A stretch of 64,000 nt of DNA, taken from positions 1-64,000 of the forward strand of contig JAGBCV010000026.1 in NCBI GenBank assembly GCA_017937845.1, given 5' to 3'. A model generated the notes under the pieces. The model worked only from the letters and a program-made list of their open reading frames with translations. It was not told where the DNA came from and made no database searches. A program made the position numbers and the translations under genes. This document shows, piece by piece, positions 43,542 through 51,863 of this stretch. This stretch comes from Clostridia bacterium. GTDB lineage: Bacteria > Bacillota > Clostridia > Oscillospirales > CAG-272. Numbering within the stretch: position 1 is the first letter of the stretch; each line of letters opens with the position of its first letter.

Positions 43542-44669
43542 ATGCCCAAAATCATACATACGGCAGATATCCATTTGGATGCGCCGTTTTCCATGTTGGA
43601 CGTACAAAAGGCACAGGTTCGCAAAAATGAGCTTCGCGGTGCGTTTTCGTCCCTCATTTTATTTGCTAAAACAGAAAAAGCCGATATGGTCATCATTTCG
43701 GGCGACCTTTTTGATAGTGGATTCGTAACGAAAGAAACGACTGCGCTTCTCATTTCGCAGTTTGCTTCCTTCCCCGAGTGCCGCTTCATCATCGCGCCCG
43801 GCAATCATGACTTTATCTCTCAGCGCAGTCCGTATAAAAAAGAAATGTTCCCTCCGAACGTATATATCTTTGAGGACGAAAAGATCACGCATTTTTCGTT
43901 CCCCGATATCGGCGTGGACGTTTACGGTTATGCGTTTACCTCTGAAAAATATACGGAAAATCCGCTTGCCTCCGTCGTTCCGCTTGACCGCGGACGCATC
44001 AACATCTTGGCGGCGCACGCTGACCTTGTCGGCAAATCGGATTCCTGTCCCCTGACCCCTGCCGATATCGCGCGCAGCGGCTTTGACTACGTTGCTCTCG
44101 GTCATATCCACAAGGGCGGTGAGGTCAAGGTATCGGGCGATACGTATTATGCGTACAGCGGATGCCTTGAGGGTCGTTCGTTTGACGAATGCGGTGTCAA
44201 GGGCGTTCTCGTTTGTGAATTTTCCAAGCAGGCGGGACATCTTTCCGCATCCTTTGCAAACCGCAGACTTTGCAAGCGCCGTTATGAAAAGATGAACGTA
44301 GATATCACAGGCGTGGATTCCACAGAGGCGCTGATCGAGCGTCTGCGCGGCGCGCTTACGGAAGCGGGCTTCGGTTCGGACGTGCTTCTTCGTATGCGTC
44401 TGACAGGCAGAATTTCGCCCGAAATCACATTGAATCTCAAAGCCGTCACCGCGCAAGCGCTCGGACTCTTTTATCTGGAGCTTGAAAACGACGCGATGCC
44501 GCTTTTGAATCCCGAGGAGCTGAAAAACGATATCTCCATTCGCGGTGCGCTTTACCGCGAGCTGATGCCCATGCTGGAAAGCGAAAACGAGGAAGAAAGA
44601 CAGCTTGCCGCCGATGCGCTTCGTCTTGGACTTGCCGCGCTCGATGGCAATGATGTGGTCGATTTTTAA
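43542..44669 (+). CDS. SbcD/YhaO-like DNA repair metallophosphoesterase
   Basis: The 375-residue protein has Mre11/SbcD nuclease motifs: IIHTADIHLDAPF (residues 4-16), IISGDLFDSG, IIAPGNHDFIS, NILAAHADL and VALGHIHKGG. The C-terminal part forms the capping domain. Such proteins work with an SMC-like ATPase (SbcC or YhaN), but no ATPase gene lies next to it here. AAAGGAG is 5 bp upstream of the ATG. The gene follows the transposase after 79 bp and may have its own promoter. Orphan status makes its exact role uncertain. Confidence 0.88.
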   Translation: MPKIIHTADIHLDAPFSMLDVQKAQVRKNELRGAFSSLILFAKTEKADMVIISGDLFDSGFVTKETTALLISQFASFPECRFIIAPGNHDFISQRSPYKKEMFPPNVYIFEDEKITHFSFPDIGVDVYGYAFTSEKYTENPLASVVPLDRGRINILAAHADLVGKSDSCPLTPADIARSGFDYVALGHIHKGGEVKVSGDTYYAYSGCLEGRSFDECGVKGVLVCEFSKQAGHLSASFANRRLCKRRYEKMNVDITGVDSTEALIERLRGALTEAGFGSDVLLRMRLTGRISPEITLNLKAVTAQALGLFYLELENDAMPLLNPEELKNDISIRGALYRELMPMLESENEEERQLAADALRLGLAALDGNDVVDF

Positions 44670-44832
44670 GCGATATTTTCTAATTGTTTTCAAAAAATTT
44701 ATAATTTGGGAATCCCTTGTTTATATTTTCATGGTATATTGAAAGTAGAGCAGGGAGAACCTCTGTGGTGCTTGGGATACGGTGATCTTCTCCGATATCC
44801 AAGCGCCGCATCGAATAGAAAGGTTATTTACT

Positions 44833-45885
44833 ATGACTCGTGTTGAAAAAATCCAAAAGCATTTCCCTGCGGGGGTCGATGCTTTTATCACCTCCAACGA
44901 GAAAACTTGTCTTTATATTTCCGAGTTCCTTTTTCATGACGGTATGCTTTTCGTGACCAAGGACGACGCGACCATCTTCACCGATTTTCGTTATCTCGAA
45001 GCGGCTGAGCAGGAAGCTGTCGGCTGTAAGGTGACGGTTGCGCCCCGTTTCGACGAGATCCGCAAGATCATTGCCGAAAAGGACATCAAGACCATCGGTT
45101 ATGAGGACGATCTTCTCGTCGTTGCCGAGCTTGAAAAGCTCAAAAAGGAATTTCCTTGTGAATTTGTTCCGATGGGCGGTATCGTCCGCGAGATCGCGGA
45201 ATACAAGGACGAAAACGAAATGGCTCTCGTCAGAGCGGCTCAGCAGATCACGGACGACGCTTTCGCGGCGCTCCTTCCGCTTCTCCGTCCCGATATGAAA
45301 GAGACCGACGTTGCGGCTGAGATCGAATATCAGATGAAAAAGCGCGGTGCCTCGGGTACGAGCTTTGATACCATCGCCGTTTCGGGTACGAATTCTGCCC
45401 GCCCCCATGGCGTTCCCCGTCCCGTGACCCTTGAAAAAGGCTTCCTCACGATGGACTTCGGTTGCTACTTTAAGGGCTATGCGTCCGATATGACCCGTAC
45501 GGTCGTCATCGGTAAGGCAGATGCAGAGATGAAAAAGGTATATAACACCGTCCTTGAAGCACAGCTCGCCGCCATTGGTGCTGTTCGTGAAGGCATGACG
45601 GGCGCTGAGCTTGACAAGGTCGCCCGCGATATCATCTATGGAGCCGGCTATGAGGGCTGCTTCGGTCACGGTCTTGGTCATGGCGTTGGTATTTATATCC
45701 ATGAAAACCCCAGAGTTTCCGCCGCAGGCAAGAAGCCGCTGACCAAGGGACATATTTTCACCATCGAACCGGGCATCTATTTGAAGGGAAAATATGGCGT
45801 TCGTATCGAGGATATGATCCAAATGACCGAAAACGGACCCCTTGATATCACAAAAAGCCCGAAAGATCTCATAGAAATCGTATAA
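44833..45885 (+). CDS. M24-family Xaa-Pro aminopeptidase/dipeptidase
   Basis: The 350-residue creatinase-fold metallopeptidase cleaves X-Pro bonds. Metal ligands are in MDFGCYFKGYASDMTRTV (two Asp), GHGLGHGVGIYIHENP (His), TIEPGIY (Glu) and VRIEDMI (Glu). It lies directly upstream of efp, as yqhT does in Bacillus. The start at 44833 (MTRVEKIQKHF) has AAAGG upstream. The 160-bp leader contains an extended -10-like TGGTATATT (44732-44740) and an imperfect hairpin GCTTGGGATACGG/CCGATATCCAAGC (about 44770-44807) of unknown role. Confidence 0.92.
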   Translation: MTRVEKIQKHFPAGVDAFITSNEKTCLYISEFLFHDGMLFVTKDDATIFTDFRYLEAAEQEAVGCKVTVAPRFDEIRKIIAEKDIKTIGYEDDLLVVAELEKLKKEFPCEFVPMGGIVREIAEYKDENEMALVRAAQQITDDAFAALLPLLRPDMKETDVAAEIEYQMKKRGASGTSFDTIAVSGTNSARPHGVPRPVTLEKGFLTMDFGCYFKGYASDMTRTVVIGKADAEMKKVYNTVLEAQLAAIGAVREGMTGAELDKVARDIIYGAGYEGCFGHGLGHGVGIYIHENPRVSAAGKKPLTKGHIFTIEPGIYLKGKYGVRIEDMIQMTENGPLDITKSPKDLIEIV

Positions 45886-45921
45886 AATCTTATATTTTAC
45901 GCACAAAATATGAAAAACCAC

Positions 45922-45950
45922 TTGATATTTTTCGCATTTTGCGTTACAAT
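45922..45950 (+). promoter_or_regulatory. efp promoter
   Basis: TTGATA (45922-45927), 17-bp spacer, TACAAT (45945-45950). The efp start follows 56 bp downstream with GGAGG as ribosome binding site. Confidence 0.8.
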
Positions 45951-46005
45951 GTAAAGTGATAGAACTATATTCAATCAGACATATACTTTTGGAGGTATTA
46001 TTATT

Positions 46006-46563
46006 ATGGTAATCGCAGGCGATTTTAAGAACGGTGTAACATTTGAAATGGACGGTAACGTAATGCAGGTTATCGAATTCCAGCACGTTAAACCCGGTAA
46101 GGGCGCAGCATTCGTTCGTACAAAACTTCGTAACGTCATTTCCGGTGCTGTAACCGAAACCACATTCAACCCCACAGACAAATTCCCGCCCGCAATCGTT
46201 GAAAGACGCGATATGCAGTACAGCTACAACGACGGCGACCTTTACTACTTCATGGATATGGAAACCTTTGAACAGATTCCCGTTTCGAAGGATCTTCTTC
46301 CCGACAGCTTCAAGTTCGTTAAGGAAGAAATGATGTGCCGCCTTGTTTCCTACAAGGGTAACGTATTCAGCGTAGAACCCCCCATGTTCGTTGAGCTCGA
46401 AGTTGTTGCAACAGAACCCGGCTTCAAGGGTAACACTGCTACCGGTACAACTAAGCCCGCAACTCTCGAAACAGGCGCAGTTGTTAAGGTTCCGCTCTTC
46501 ATCGACAACGGCACCAAGCTCCGTATCGACACCAGAACAGGCGAATACATCGAAAGAGTTTAA
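46006..46563 (+). CDS. efp: Translation elongation factor P
   Basis: The 185-residue tRNA-shaped factor rescues ribosomes stalled at polyproline. It has the KOW-like N-terminal domain with the conserved loop [12 protein letters not shown], Lys32 being the usual modification site, then the two OB domains ending in [15 protein letters not shown]. The sequence TTTGGAGG lies 11 bp upstream of the ATG. It is followed after about 85 bp by the CD1247-domain gene, an arrangement common in Clostridia. Confidence 0.97.
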   Translation: MVIAGDFKNGVTFEMDGNVMQVIEFQHVKPGKGAAFVRTKLRNVISGAVTETTFNPTDKFPPAIVERRDMQYSYNDGDLYYFMDMETFEQIPVSKDLLPDSFKFVKEEMMCRLVSYKGNVFSVEPPMFVELEVVATEPGFKGNTATGTTKPATLETGAVVKVPLFIDNGTKLRIDTRTGEYIERV

Positions 46564-46648
46564 TTTTTCGCCCTTGTTCCTGCCGTTTTCGGCATAAAAT
46601 TCAAATGAAAGGATATCATGCCCGCGCATGGTATAAAGGTTCAACATC

Positions 46649-47089
46649 ATGAACATTTCCGAAAAAGTTGCTTACATCAAAGGTCTTGCAGAAGGTCTTA
46701 ACTGCGACGATAAAGTTGTTTCCGCGATCCTCGACGTTCTCGGCGATATCGCAAATGCAATCGGCGGTCTGAAGGAAGACACCGAATATCTCGAATCCTA
46801 CATCGAAGAGATCGACGAAGACCTCGGCGCTCTCGAAGAGGATTACTACGAGATCGACGAAGACGATTGTGATTGCTGCGATTGCGACGATGACGACTGC
46901 GACTGCTGCGATGATGATTTTATCGAAGTAGAATGCCCTGCTTGCGGCGACACCATCTGCCTTGATGAGGAAATCGACCCCAGCCACGTTATTTGCCCCG
47001 CTTGCGGTGCAGAATTCACCTGCGTTTGCGATTGCTGCGACGAAGATGACGAAGAAGAATGTGACTGCGGTTGCCACGATCACGAATAA
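46649..47089 (+). CDS. CD1247 N-terminal-domain protein, acidic and Cys-rich
   Basis: The 146-residue protein has a helical N-terminal domain (MNISEKVAYIKGLAEGLN to about residue 70) shared by Clostridia proteins encoded beside efp. A stretch of Asp and Cys (DDCDCCDCDDDDCDCC) follows, then a zinc-ribbon-like CPACGDTICL...CPACGAEF, and a second Cys/Asp-rich tail. The cysteines suggest metal binding. A strong terminator follows. The function is unknown; genomic linkage with efp suggests a translation-related role, which is inference. Confidence 0.85.
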   Translation: MNISEKVAYIKGLAEGLNCDDKVVSAILDVLGDIANAIGGLKEDTEYLESYIEEIDEDLGALEEDYYEIDEDDCDCCDCDDDDCDCCDDDFIEVECPACGDTICLDEEIDPSHVICPACGAEFTCVCDCCDEDDEEECDCGCHDHE

Positions 47090-47098
47090 TTCTTTGAT

Positions 47099-47113
47099 TT
47101 GAACAATATTCAA
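47099..47113. repeat. 15-bp palindromic motif (outlying copy)
   Basis: TTGAACAATATTCAA, the exact reverse complement of the TTGAATATTGTTCAA motif clustered at 54.5-60.0 kb. It lies just before the terminator of the CD1247-domain gene. Confidence 0.7.
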
Positions 47114-47137
47114 AAAGCCGTCTCATGACGGCTTTTT
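47112..47137 (+). terminator. Terminator after the efp-CD1247 unit
   Basis: AAAAAGCCGTC, TCAT loop, GACGGCTTTTT. Confidence 0.92.
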
Positions 47138-47187
47138 GTAAGAGTAAAGAAAACTTTGCAAAAATAAAATAAAGTAGGGAGAATCCT

Positions 47188-48345
47188 ATGAATACAAATT
47201 CCGTAAAAAAATACGCAAAAATTGCAGTCATTGTGGTTGCGGCGGTGCTTGTGTTTGCTCTCTTGTGCTTTGGACTTTCCAAGTTGTTGGATGTTTCGTT
47301 CAGCAAGGGTCAAATCATTGCCGAATACGATGGCGAATCCGTTTATGATGCGGATGTGCAGGATATCATCAACTATAATTTGATCACAAAGTACGATAGC
47401 ACCACCACAGAAGCGGGCTTGAATCAGATCATGCAGGAGGCTGTCGTAACTTACGTTCGTTATAGAGCGATGGAGATCGACCTTGCCAAAAAGGGTTATA
47501 CCATCGACGAAGATGAATTGGATAAGACCTTTAAGGAAGCAAAAAAGGAAATTGAAAAGACTCAGAAGTACAGCGAGTGGTGCGAAATGCATCGTGTTTC
47601 CAAGGATTTCCTGAAAGACGAGCTTCGCAGATATGCGCTCGCGGCTCTTTATAACGATGTCATCGAAAGCGACATCAAGGTAACGGAAGCAGAAGCGCGT
47701 GAATATTATGCACTGAATGCGATCTCAAAATACAAATTGCCCGCAGGTTACTACTGGACCGCAACCCTTCGCCCTGTGAAGAACATCGCTGACCAGACGG
47801 AAACCACACAGGCTAAGGCGGAAATGCAAGCTTATCTTGAAAAGATCAAGAACGGCGAAATGACCTTTGAAGACGTGGATAAGGAATTGAACGCCAAATA
47901 TCCCGCTTCCGAATATCCGTCCGCGATCTATGATGGGGAAGACTCCACGGCGATCGATACTATGTACCAATTCATCGACGAAAAGGATTTCCAAAACCTT
48001 TTGACGACCATCGACACCACATACAAGGATAGAGATCTGAATGCAGACCCCAAATCTGAGGCATATAACAATTATATGTCTTATCTCGGCGCAACCTTTG
48101 AAGCGAAAGTACACTACGCGCTGAAAAATATGGAGGTTGGCGACGTTTGGGAAACTCCTTTTGAAAGCTTCGTCGGTTATTACATCATTCGTCTTGACAG
48201 AATCGAAACCCAGAATGCCTTTGTTCCTTATGAAGAGGTTTCCGGTGCGATCATCGAAAGCTTGATGGCAGAAAAGCTTCAAAATGAATTTTTGGAATAT
48301 ATGGTCGATCTTGAAACGAAATACAAGATCTCGTACAATTTCTAA
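47188..48345 (+). CDS. Membrane-anchored PrsA/SurA-like foldase
   Basis: The 385-residue protein has an N-terminal transmembrane anchor (residues 11-33) without a lipobox. An extracytoplasmic SurA-N-like helical region follows (IIAEYDGESVYDADVQDIIN), with paired helices and a C-terminal segment that includes HYALKNMEVGDVWETPFESF and YYIIRLDRIE, typical of parvulin-type peptidyl-prolyl isomerase proteins (PrsA/PpiC). It likely helps exported proteins fold. A complete parvulin active site is not obvious, so it may be a chaperone only. GGGAG precedes the ATG; strong terminators bracket the gene. Confidence 0.75.
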   Translation: MNTNSVKKYAKIAVIVVAAVLVFALLCFGLSKLLDVSFSKGQIIAEYDGESVYDADVQDIINYNLITKYDSTTTEAGLNQIMQEAVVTYVRYRAMEIDLAKKGYTIDEDELDKTFKEAKKEIEKTQKYSEWCEMHRVSKDFLKDELRRYALAALYNDVIESDIKVTEAEAREYYALNAISKYKLPAGYYWTATLRPVKNIADQTETTQAKAEMQAYLEKIKNGEMTFEDVDKELNAKYPASEYPSAIYDGEDSTAIDTMYQFIDEKDFQNLLTTIDTTYKDRDLNADPKSEAYNNYMSYLGATFEAKVHYALKNMEVGDVWETPFESFVGYYIIRLDRIETQNAFVPYEEVSGAIIESLMAEKLQNEFLEYMVDLETKYKISYNF

Positions 48346-48354
48346 TGCCTATAT

Positions 48355-48389
48355 AAAAACCGCTCGGTTCAAAGAACCGAGCGGTTTTT
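48355..48389. terminator. Bidirectional terminator
   Basis: AAAAACCGCTCGGTTC, AAA loop, GAACCGAGCGGTTTTT: a perfect 16-bp stem. It separates the convergent foldase gene and the gene ending at 48411. Confidence 0.93.
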
Positions 48390-48410
48390 GTTATCATGGA
48401 AATATTCGCA

Positions 48411-48881
48411 TTACTTGCCAATGAAAAACGACAAGACGACGACCACGAGAAGAGCGAGAGAGCCGAGAATGATGGGGATCAAAGAGTCCTCGTTATCACC
48501 GAACTGCTTTCGGGAGCGTTCTTCTTTTTCTTTTGCAATGTAAACACGAGTGCTGTCATCAATGATGATCTTGCCGTTTGCTTCGGTCTTCATATCGCAA
48601 ATGGTGACCAAATTACGCAAGGAAGCTGATTTTTTCAGCTTGGCGATGGCGCTAACGTTGTTTTCCTGACTGAGCTCAACTAAGGTTTTAGCGCTTTCTT
48701 CGTCGATCGCTTCTGCGCTTCGGATGGCGCGCACGAAGGAGCCGATGACGCGGCGCTGATAATATACGGCGATGAATGCGATGATCAAACCGAACGCGAG
48801 CGCCATGATGATAAATTGGATGCTGACCATCGCGTCGCTGTCGGTTCTGAAAAAGTCTAATTTATCGATAAAATCTTTCAT
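48411..48881 (-). CDS. Hypothetical membrane protein beside parB
   Basis: The 156-residue product has a hydrophobic segment near residues 20-42 (IQFIIMALAFGLIIAFIAVY), a cytosolic central part rich in Glu, Lys and Ser (about 45-130), and a C-terminal transmembrane helix (about 133-154). AGGAGG is 8 bp upstream of the ATG. It lies 71 bp downstream of parB and could be in the same transcript. I do not recognise a family; the hairpin-like topology suggests a small membrane regulator or scaffold, which is only inference. Confidence 0.65.
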   Translation of the reverse strand: MKDFIDKLDFFRTDSDAMVSIQFIIMALAFGLIIAFIAVYYQRRVIGSFVRAIRSAEAIDEESAKTLVELSQENNVSAIAKLKKSASLRNLVTICDMKTEANGKIIIDDSTRVYIAKEKEERSRKQFGDNEDSLIPIILGSLALLVVVVLSFFIGK

Positions 48882-48952
48882 AAAAAGAATCCTCCTGCCG
48901 CATTTGCGGCAAATATAAAATGAGAATCAAATGCTATTTCTCAAATTGTGGA

Positions 48953-49828
48953 TCATAATTGCTCCAAGATCGAATCACCGCAAAGGAGCTTCAACAAGGT
49001 TTCGAGGTCCTCGTTGTCGGAATAACCGATGGTAATGCTGTGATTTTTGCCTTTTTCGCTGATTTTGACGGTTCTGCCGAGCGTTTTTTGCACCAAAACC
49101 TCCAAAGCACGCGTGTGATCTACGTCACGGATCACTTCCGGCTCTGCTTTGGGCGGTTCATTCATCATTTTGACGAGCTTTTCGGTATCACGAACGGAAA
49201 GATCGCGGATGATGATCTGATTGGCAAGCTCCTCCATGCGGTCTTGATTGTTCAAGCCAAGCAAAACCTTTGCGTGACCTGTGGAAAGCTCATCCTCCTC
49301 GACCATTTTGCGAACGGCTTCGGGGAGATTCAAAAGACGCAGGGCGTTCGTGATGGCGGAACGGCTCTTGCCGATGCGTTTCGCGGTTTCTTCCTGTGTC
49401 AAGCCGTATTCTTCGATGAGCGCGGCATATCCGAGCGCTTCTTCGATGGGGTTGAGGTCACTGCGCTGAATGTTTTCAACGAGCGCCATTTCTGCGGCTT
49501 TTTTGTCGTCCGCAACGATGATGATGACGGGAACTTCGGAAAGTCCTGCCATTCTGGCGGCGCGCCAACGGCGTTCGCCTGTTACGATTTGATACATACC
49601 GCTTTCAACCGCGCGAACGGTGATGGGCTGGATCATGCCGTACATGCCGATGGATTCTGCGAGCGCTTCCAATTCCGTTGCGTCAAAATTTTTTCTGGGC
49701 TGTTCAGCGTTGGGTTCAACGTCGCCGATGCGAACCATTGTGATGCCGTCGTCAGCCGTTTCGGGCGTGTGATTATCCAAAAAAATGTCGTCAAGACCAC
49801 GTCCCAAGCCTTTTTTCTTCTGTGCCAT
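48953..49828 (-). CDS. parB: Chromosome partitioning protein ParB (Spo0J)
   Basis: The 291-residue CTPase clamp loads at parS and recruits SMC. It has N-terminal KGLGRGLDDIF (ParA interaction), the CTP-binding GERRWRA (84-90) and ENIQR (118-122), a helix-turn-helix (LTQEETAKRIGKSRSAITN) that reads parS, and a C-terminal dimerisation region. It is 54 bp downstream of parA in the same direction. Four parS-like sites lie upstream of parA. Confidence 0.97.
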   Translation of the reverse strand: MAQKKKGLGRGLDDIFLDNHTPETADDGITMVRIGDVEPNAEQPRKNFDATELEALAESIGMYGMIQPITVRAVESGMYQIVTGERRWRAARMAGLSEVPVIIIVADDKKAAEMALVENIQRSDLNPIEEALGYAALIEEYGLTQEETAKRIGKSRSAITNALRLLNLPEAVRKMVEEDELSTGHAKVLLGLNNQDRMEELANQIIIRDLSVRDTEKLVKMMNEPPKAEPEVIRDVDHTRALEVLVQKTLGRTVKISEKGKNHSITIGYSDNEDLETLLKLLCGDSILEQL

Positions 49829-49882
49829 GCTGATTTCCTTCCTTTTTTATACCATAAAATGTGTCAAACCGACCTTGCCGTT

Positions 49883-50644
49883 TTAGATGCGTTCCATGAT
49901 TTCAGCGGCGATTTTGCTGTAATCTTCTGCACCTTTTGCATATTTGTCGTAATAATGAATTGGCGCGCCATAACTGGGAGCTTCGCTCAGACGAACGCTT
50001 CGTGTGATGTTCGTGGAGAAAAGCTTGTCCGCATAATGCTTCTTGAGCTCTTCCAAAACTTGAATGGAAAGATTCAAACGGCCGTTATACATGGTGATCA
50101 AAATGCCCGTGAGCGAAAGGGTGGGATTGTAATGCTTTTTCACTTGCTTTACGGTCATCATGATCTGCGAAAGACCTTCGAGAGAGAAGTATTCGCATTG
50201 CATCGGAACGACGACACCATTTGCGGCGGAAAGTGCATTGATGGTCATCATACCGAGCGAGGGAGGACAGTCGATGATGATGTAATCGTAATCATCGACG
50301 ATTTTTTGGATAGGCTCTCTCAAACGGTTGTGACGATTTTCCATATCCGCAAGCTCAAGCTCTGCGGCGGCGAGATCCATTCCCGAGGGAATCACAGAAA
50401 GATTTTTGTATTCCGTTTTCATAATCACGTCATCTGCTTGGCATCTGCCGATGAGGAGGTCATAAACCGTTTGTTTTGCGGTGGATTTGCGAACGCCGAC
50501 ACCGCTCGAAGCATTTCCCTGAGGGTCGAGGTCGATGAGAAGCGTGCATTTTCCGGCGATTCCGAGTGCGGATGCAATGTTGATTGCCGAAGTCGTCTTG
50601 CCAACACCGCCTTTTTGGTTGGCAAACGCGATAATTTTAGCCAA
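49883..50644 (-). CDS. parA: Chromosome partitioning ATPase ParA (Soj)
   Basis: The 253-residue deviant-Walker ATPase dimerises on DNA and positions ParB-parS complexes. It has the deviant Walker A FANQKGGVGKTTSAIN (residues 6-21), DLDPQGNAS, the Walker B-like IIIDCPPSLG and SEAPSYGAPI near the C-terminus. The start is TTG at 50644, beginning the conserved (M)AKIIAFANQKGG; the longer frame upstream runs through the parS sites and cannot be coding. The ribosome binding site is GGTGA or AAGGAAAG. Confidence 0.96.
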   Translation of the reverse strand: MAKIIAFANQKGGVGKTTSAINIASALGIAGKCTLLIDLDPQGNASSGVGVRKSTAKQTVYDLLIGRCQADDVIMKTEYKNLSVIPSGMDLAAAELELADMENRHNRLREPIQKIVDDYDYIIIDCPPSLGMMTINALSAANGVVVPMQCEYFSLEGLSQIMMTVKQVKKHYNPTLSLTGILITMYNGRLNLSIQVLEELKKHYADKLFSTNITRSVRLSEAPSYGAPIHYYDKYAKGAEDYSKIAAEIMERI

Positions 50645-50756
50645 AATTTCACCAGCTTTCCTTGATTTTTGTGTTTTTGCTATGAAAATTCTTATATCAT
50701 CATTATAGCATGATATGAAGTACAAGTCAAGTTCCGCATAAGGAATTTCACAAAAA

Positions 50757-50893
50757 AGTTCCACGTGGAACATAAAAATGGCGTATACTGAATGTTCCAC
50801 GTAGAACATATCGTGAAAAAATCTTGATTTACCGATGATGTTCCACGTGGAACCAAGAAAAAGCACAAAATCAGGCATGTTCCACGTGGAACA
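50757..50893. promoter_or_regulatory. Array of four parS sites
   Basis: Sites at 50757-50772 (AGTTCCACGTGGAACA), 50793-50808 (TGTTCCACGTAGAACA), 50839-50854 (TGTTCCACGTGGAACC) and 50878-50893 (TGTTCCACGTGGAACA). They match the conserved parS consensus TGTTNCACGTGAAACA closely. A further half-like CGTGTAGAACA is at 50908-50918. All lie between the ParB-paralogue gene and parA, so ParB loading here may also regulate parAB. Confidence 0.92.
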
Positions 50894-50904
50894 TGCCTGA
50901 TTTT
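50867..50904. repeat. 38-bp perfect palindrome centred on a parS site
   Basis: The parS at 50878-50893 is flanked by AAAATCAGGCA and its exact complement, giving a 38-bp perfect palindrome with T and A ends. In RNA it would be a terminator for the ParB-paralogue gene; in DNA it could extrude or bind a larger complex. Confidence 0.8.
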
Positions 50905-50938
50905 ATCGTGTAGAACATTCATGCGGCAACATCGCCTC

Positions 50939-51745
50939 TTAGGAATGTTTTGGGACGGTGATGATGAGCCTTGTCGATGTTTTTCTTTCTTCTCTGACGC
51001 ATTTGACGGAAATGCCGCTTCGATTCATCGTTGCAACGGCTTTGTCGATGCTGTTATAAAATAGCCCTATGCTTTTGATGTGAATACGTGTTTGAAATTT
51101 CGATTCCGAAAGATTGAAGATCAGATCCTCCGCCGATCTTCCATGCACGCCGTTCATCATGGCGCGATAGACCTCGCATTTCGTTCGGGGGTCGAGGCGA
51201 TACAAACGCATGGTGTGCTCGGAAGAGATCGCGGCTTTGAGAATGATTTTCCTTTCTGTTGCATCAAATTCATGGAGGGTAAGGCGTTTTTGAAAATCTT
51301 GTATGGAAATCCCAAAATATTTTGCCATTTCGCTTTCGGGAACGTGATTTTTCGAGGAAATTTCGTAAAGCATATCGGCTTCTTCAAAGAAATTTCGTGG
51401 AATGCAAATTTGCTCCAGATATGGAATCTGCTCCGGCGTAGCGTCCACGATGATACAAGGAACGGACGGAATTTTGGCATAAATGCAAGCGCGAAGCTGT
51501 TTTTCGTCTGAAAGAAGCTGAAAAAGAGGATGCGCGAGAGTTCCGATGGCGCGAACCGTGAGCGGAGAAGATAATCCGTCCGTTTGAATGTCATTTACCA
51601 GCGCATTCAGTACGTCGGGTGAAATGGCTTTTGGCTCGTGATAGGGGTTCGGGCAGATCAAAGCAAGCTCGACCATGCGAAACGCCGTCTTAAAATGCCC
51701 GTTAAAATCCTGTATCTTCTTTTCTATCGTTTCCTCGGTGTTCAC
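50939..51745 (-). CDS. Divergent ParB/Noc-like protein with a degenerate CTP-binding motif
   Basis: The 268-residue protein sits where noc is found in Bacillus, between rsmG and parA. It keeps the ParB-like order: an N-terminal ICPNPYHEPKAISPDVLNAL, then DGLSSPLTVRAIG, and a helix-turn-helix-like VPESEMAKYFGISIQDFQKRL. In place of GERRWRA it has SDEKQLRA (79-86), and in place of ENIQRENL it has EQICIPRN (111-118), so the CTP pocket signature is lost. Start is GTG at 51745: AAGGAGG lies 7 bp upstream. It may be a nucleoid-occlusion-type DNA-binding protein without clamp sliding. The role is inference. Confidence 0.7.
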   Translation of the reverse strand: MNTEETIEKKIQDFNGHFKTAFRMVELALICPNPYHEPKAISPDVLNALVNDIQTDGLSSPLTVRAIGTLAHPLFQLLSDEKQLRACIYAKIPSVPCIIVDATPEQIPYLEQICIPRNFFEEADMLYEISSKNHVPESEMAKYFGISIQDFQKRLTLHEFDATERKIILKAAISSEHTMRLYRLDPRTKCEVYRAMMNGVHGRSAEDLIFNLSESKFQTRIHIKSIGLFYNSIDKAVATMNRSGISVKCVREERKTSTRLIITVPKHS

Positions 51746-51863
51746 GGCAAAGCCTCCTTTTTGCAATCATGGCATCGATATCTTCATTATAACAAATCCG
51801 AAACAAAAAAGCACGAAAAATTTGTCTGTCAAAAAACAAATTTTCGTGCTGATTGATGCTGTA

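Noticed and set aside
50645..50878. N-terminal extension of ParA upstream of the TTG at 50644
   Set aside because: The extension would translate the parS sites and shows no similarity to ParA; the conserved N-terminus begins at the TTG.
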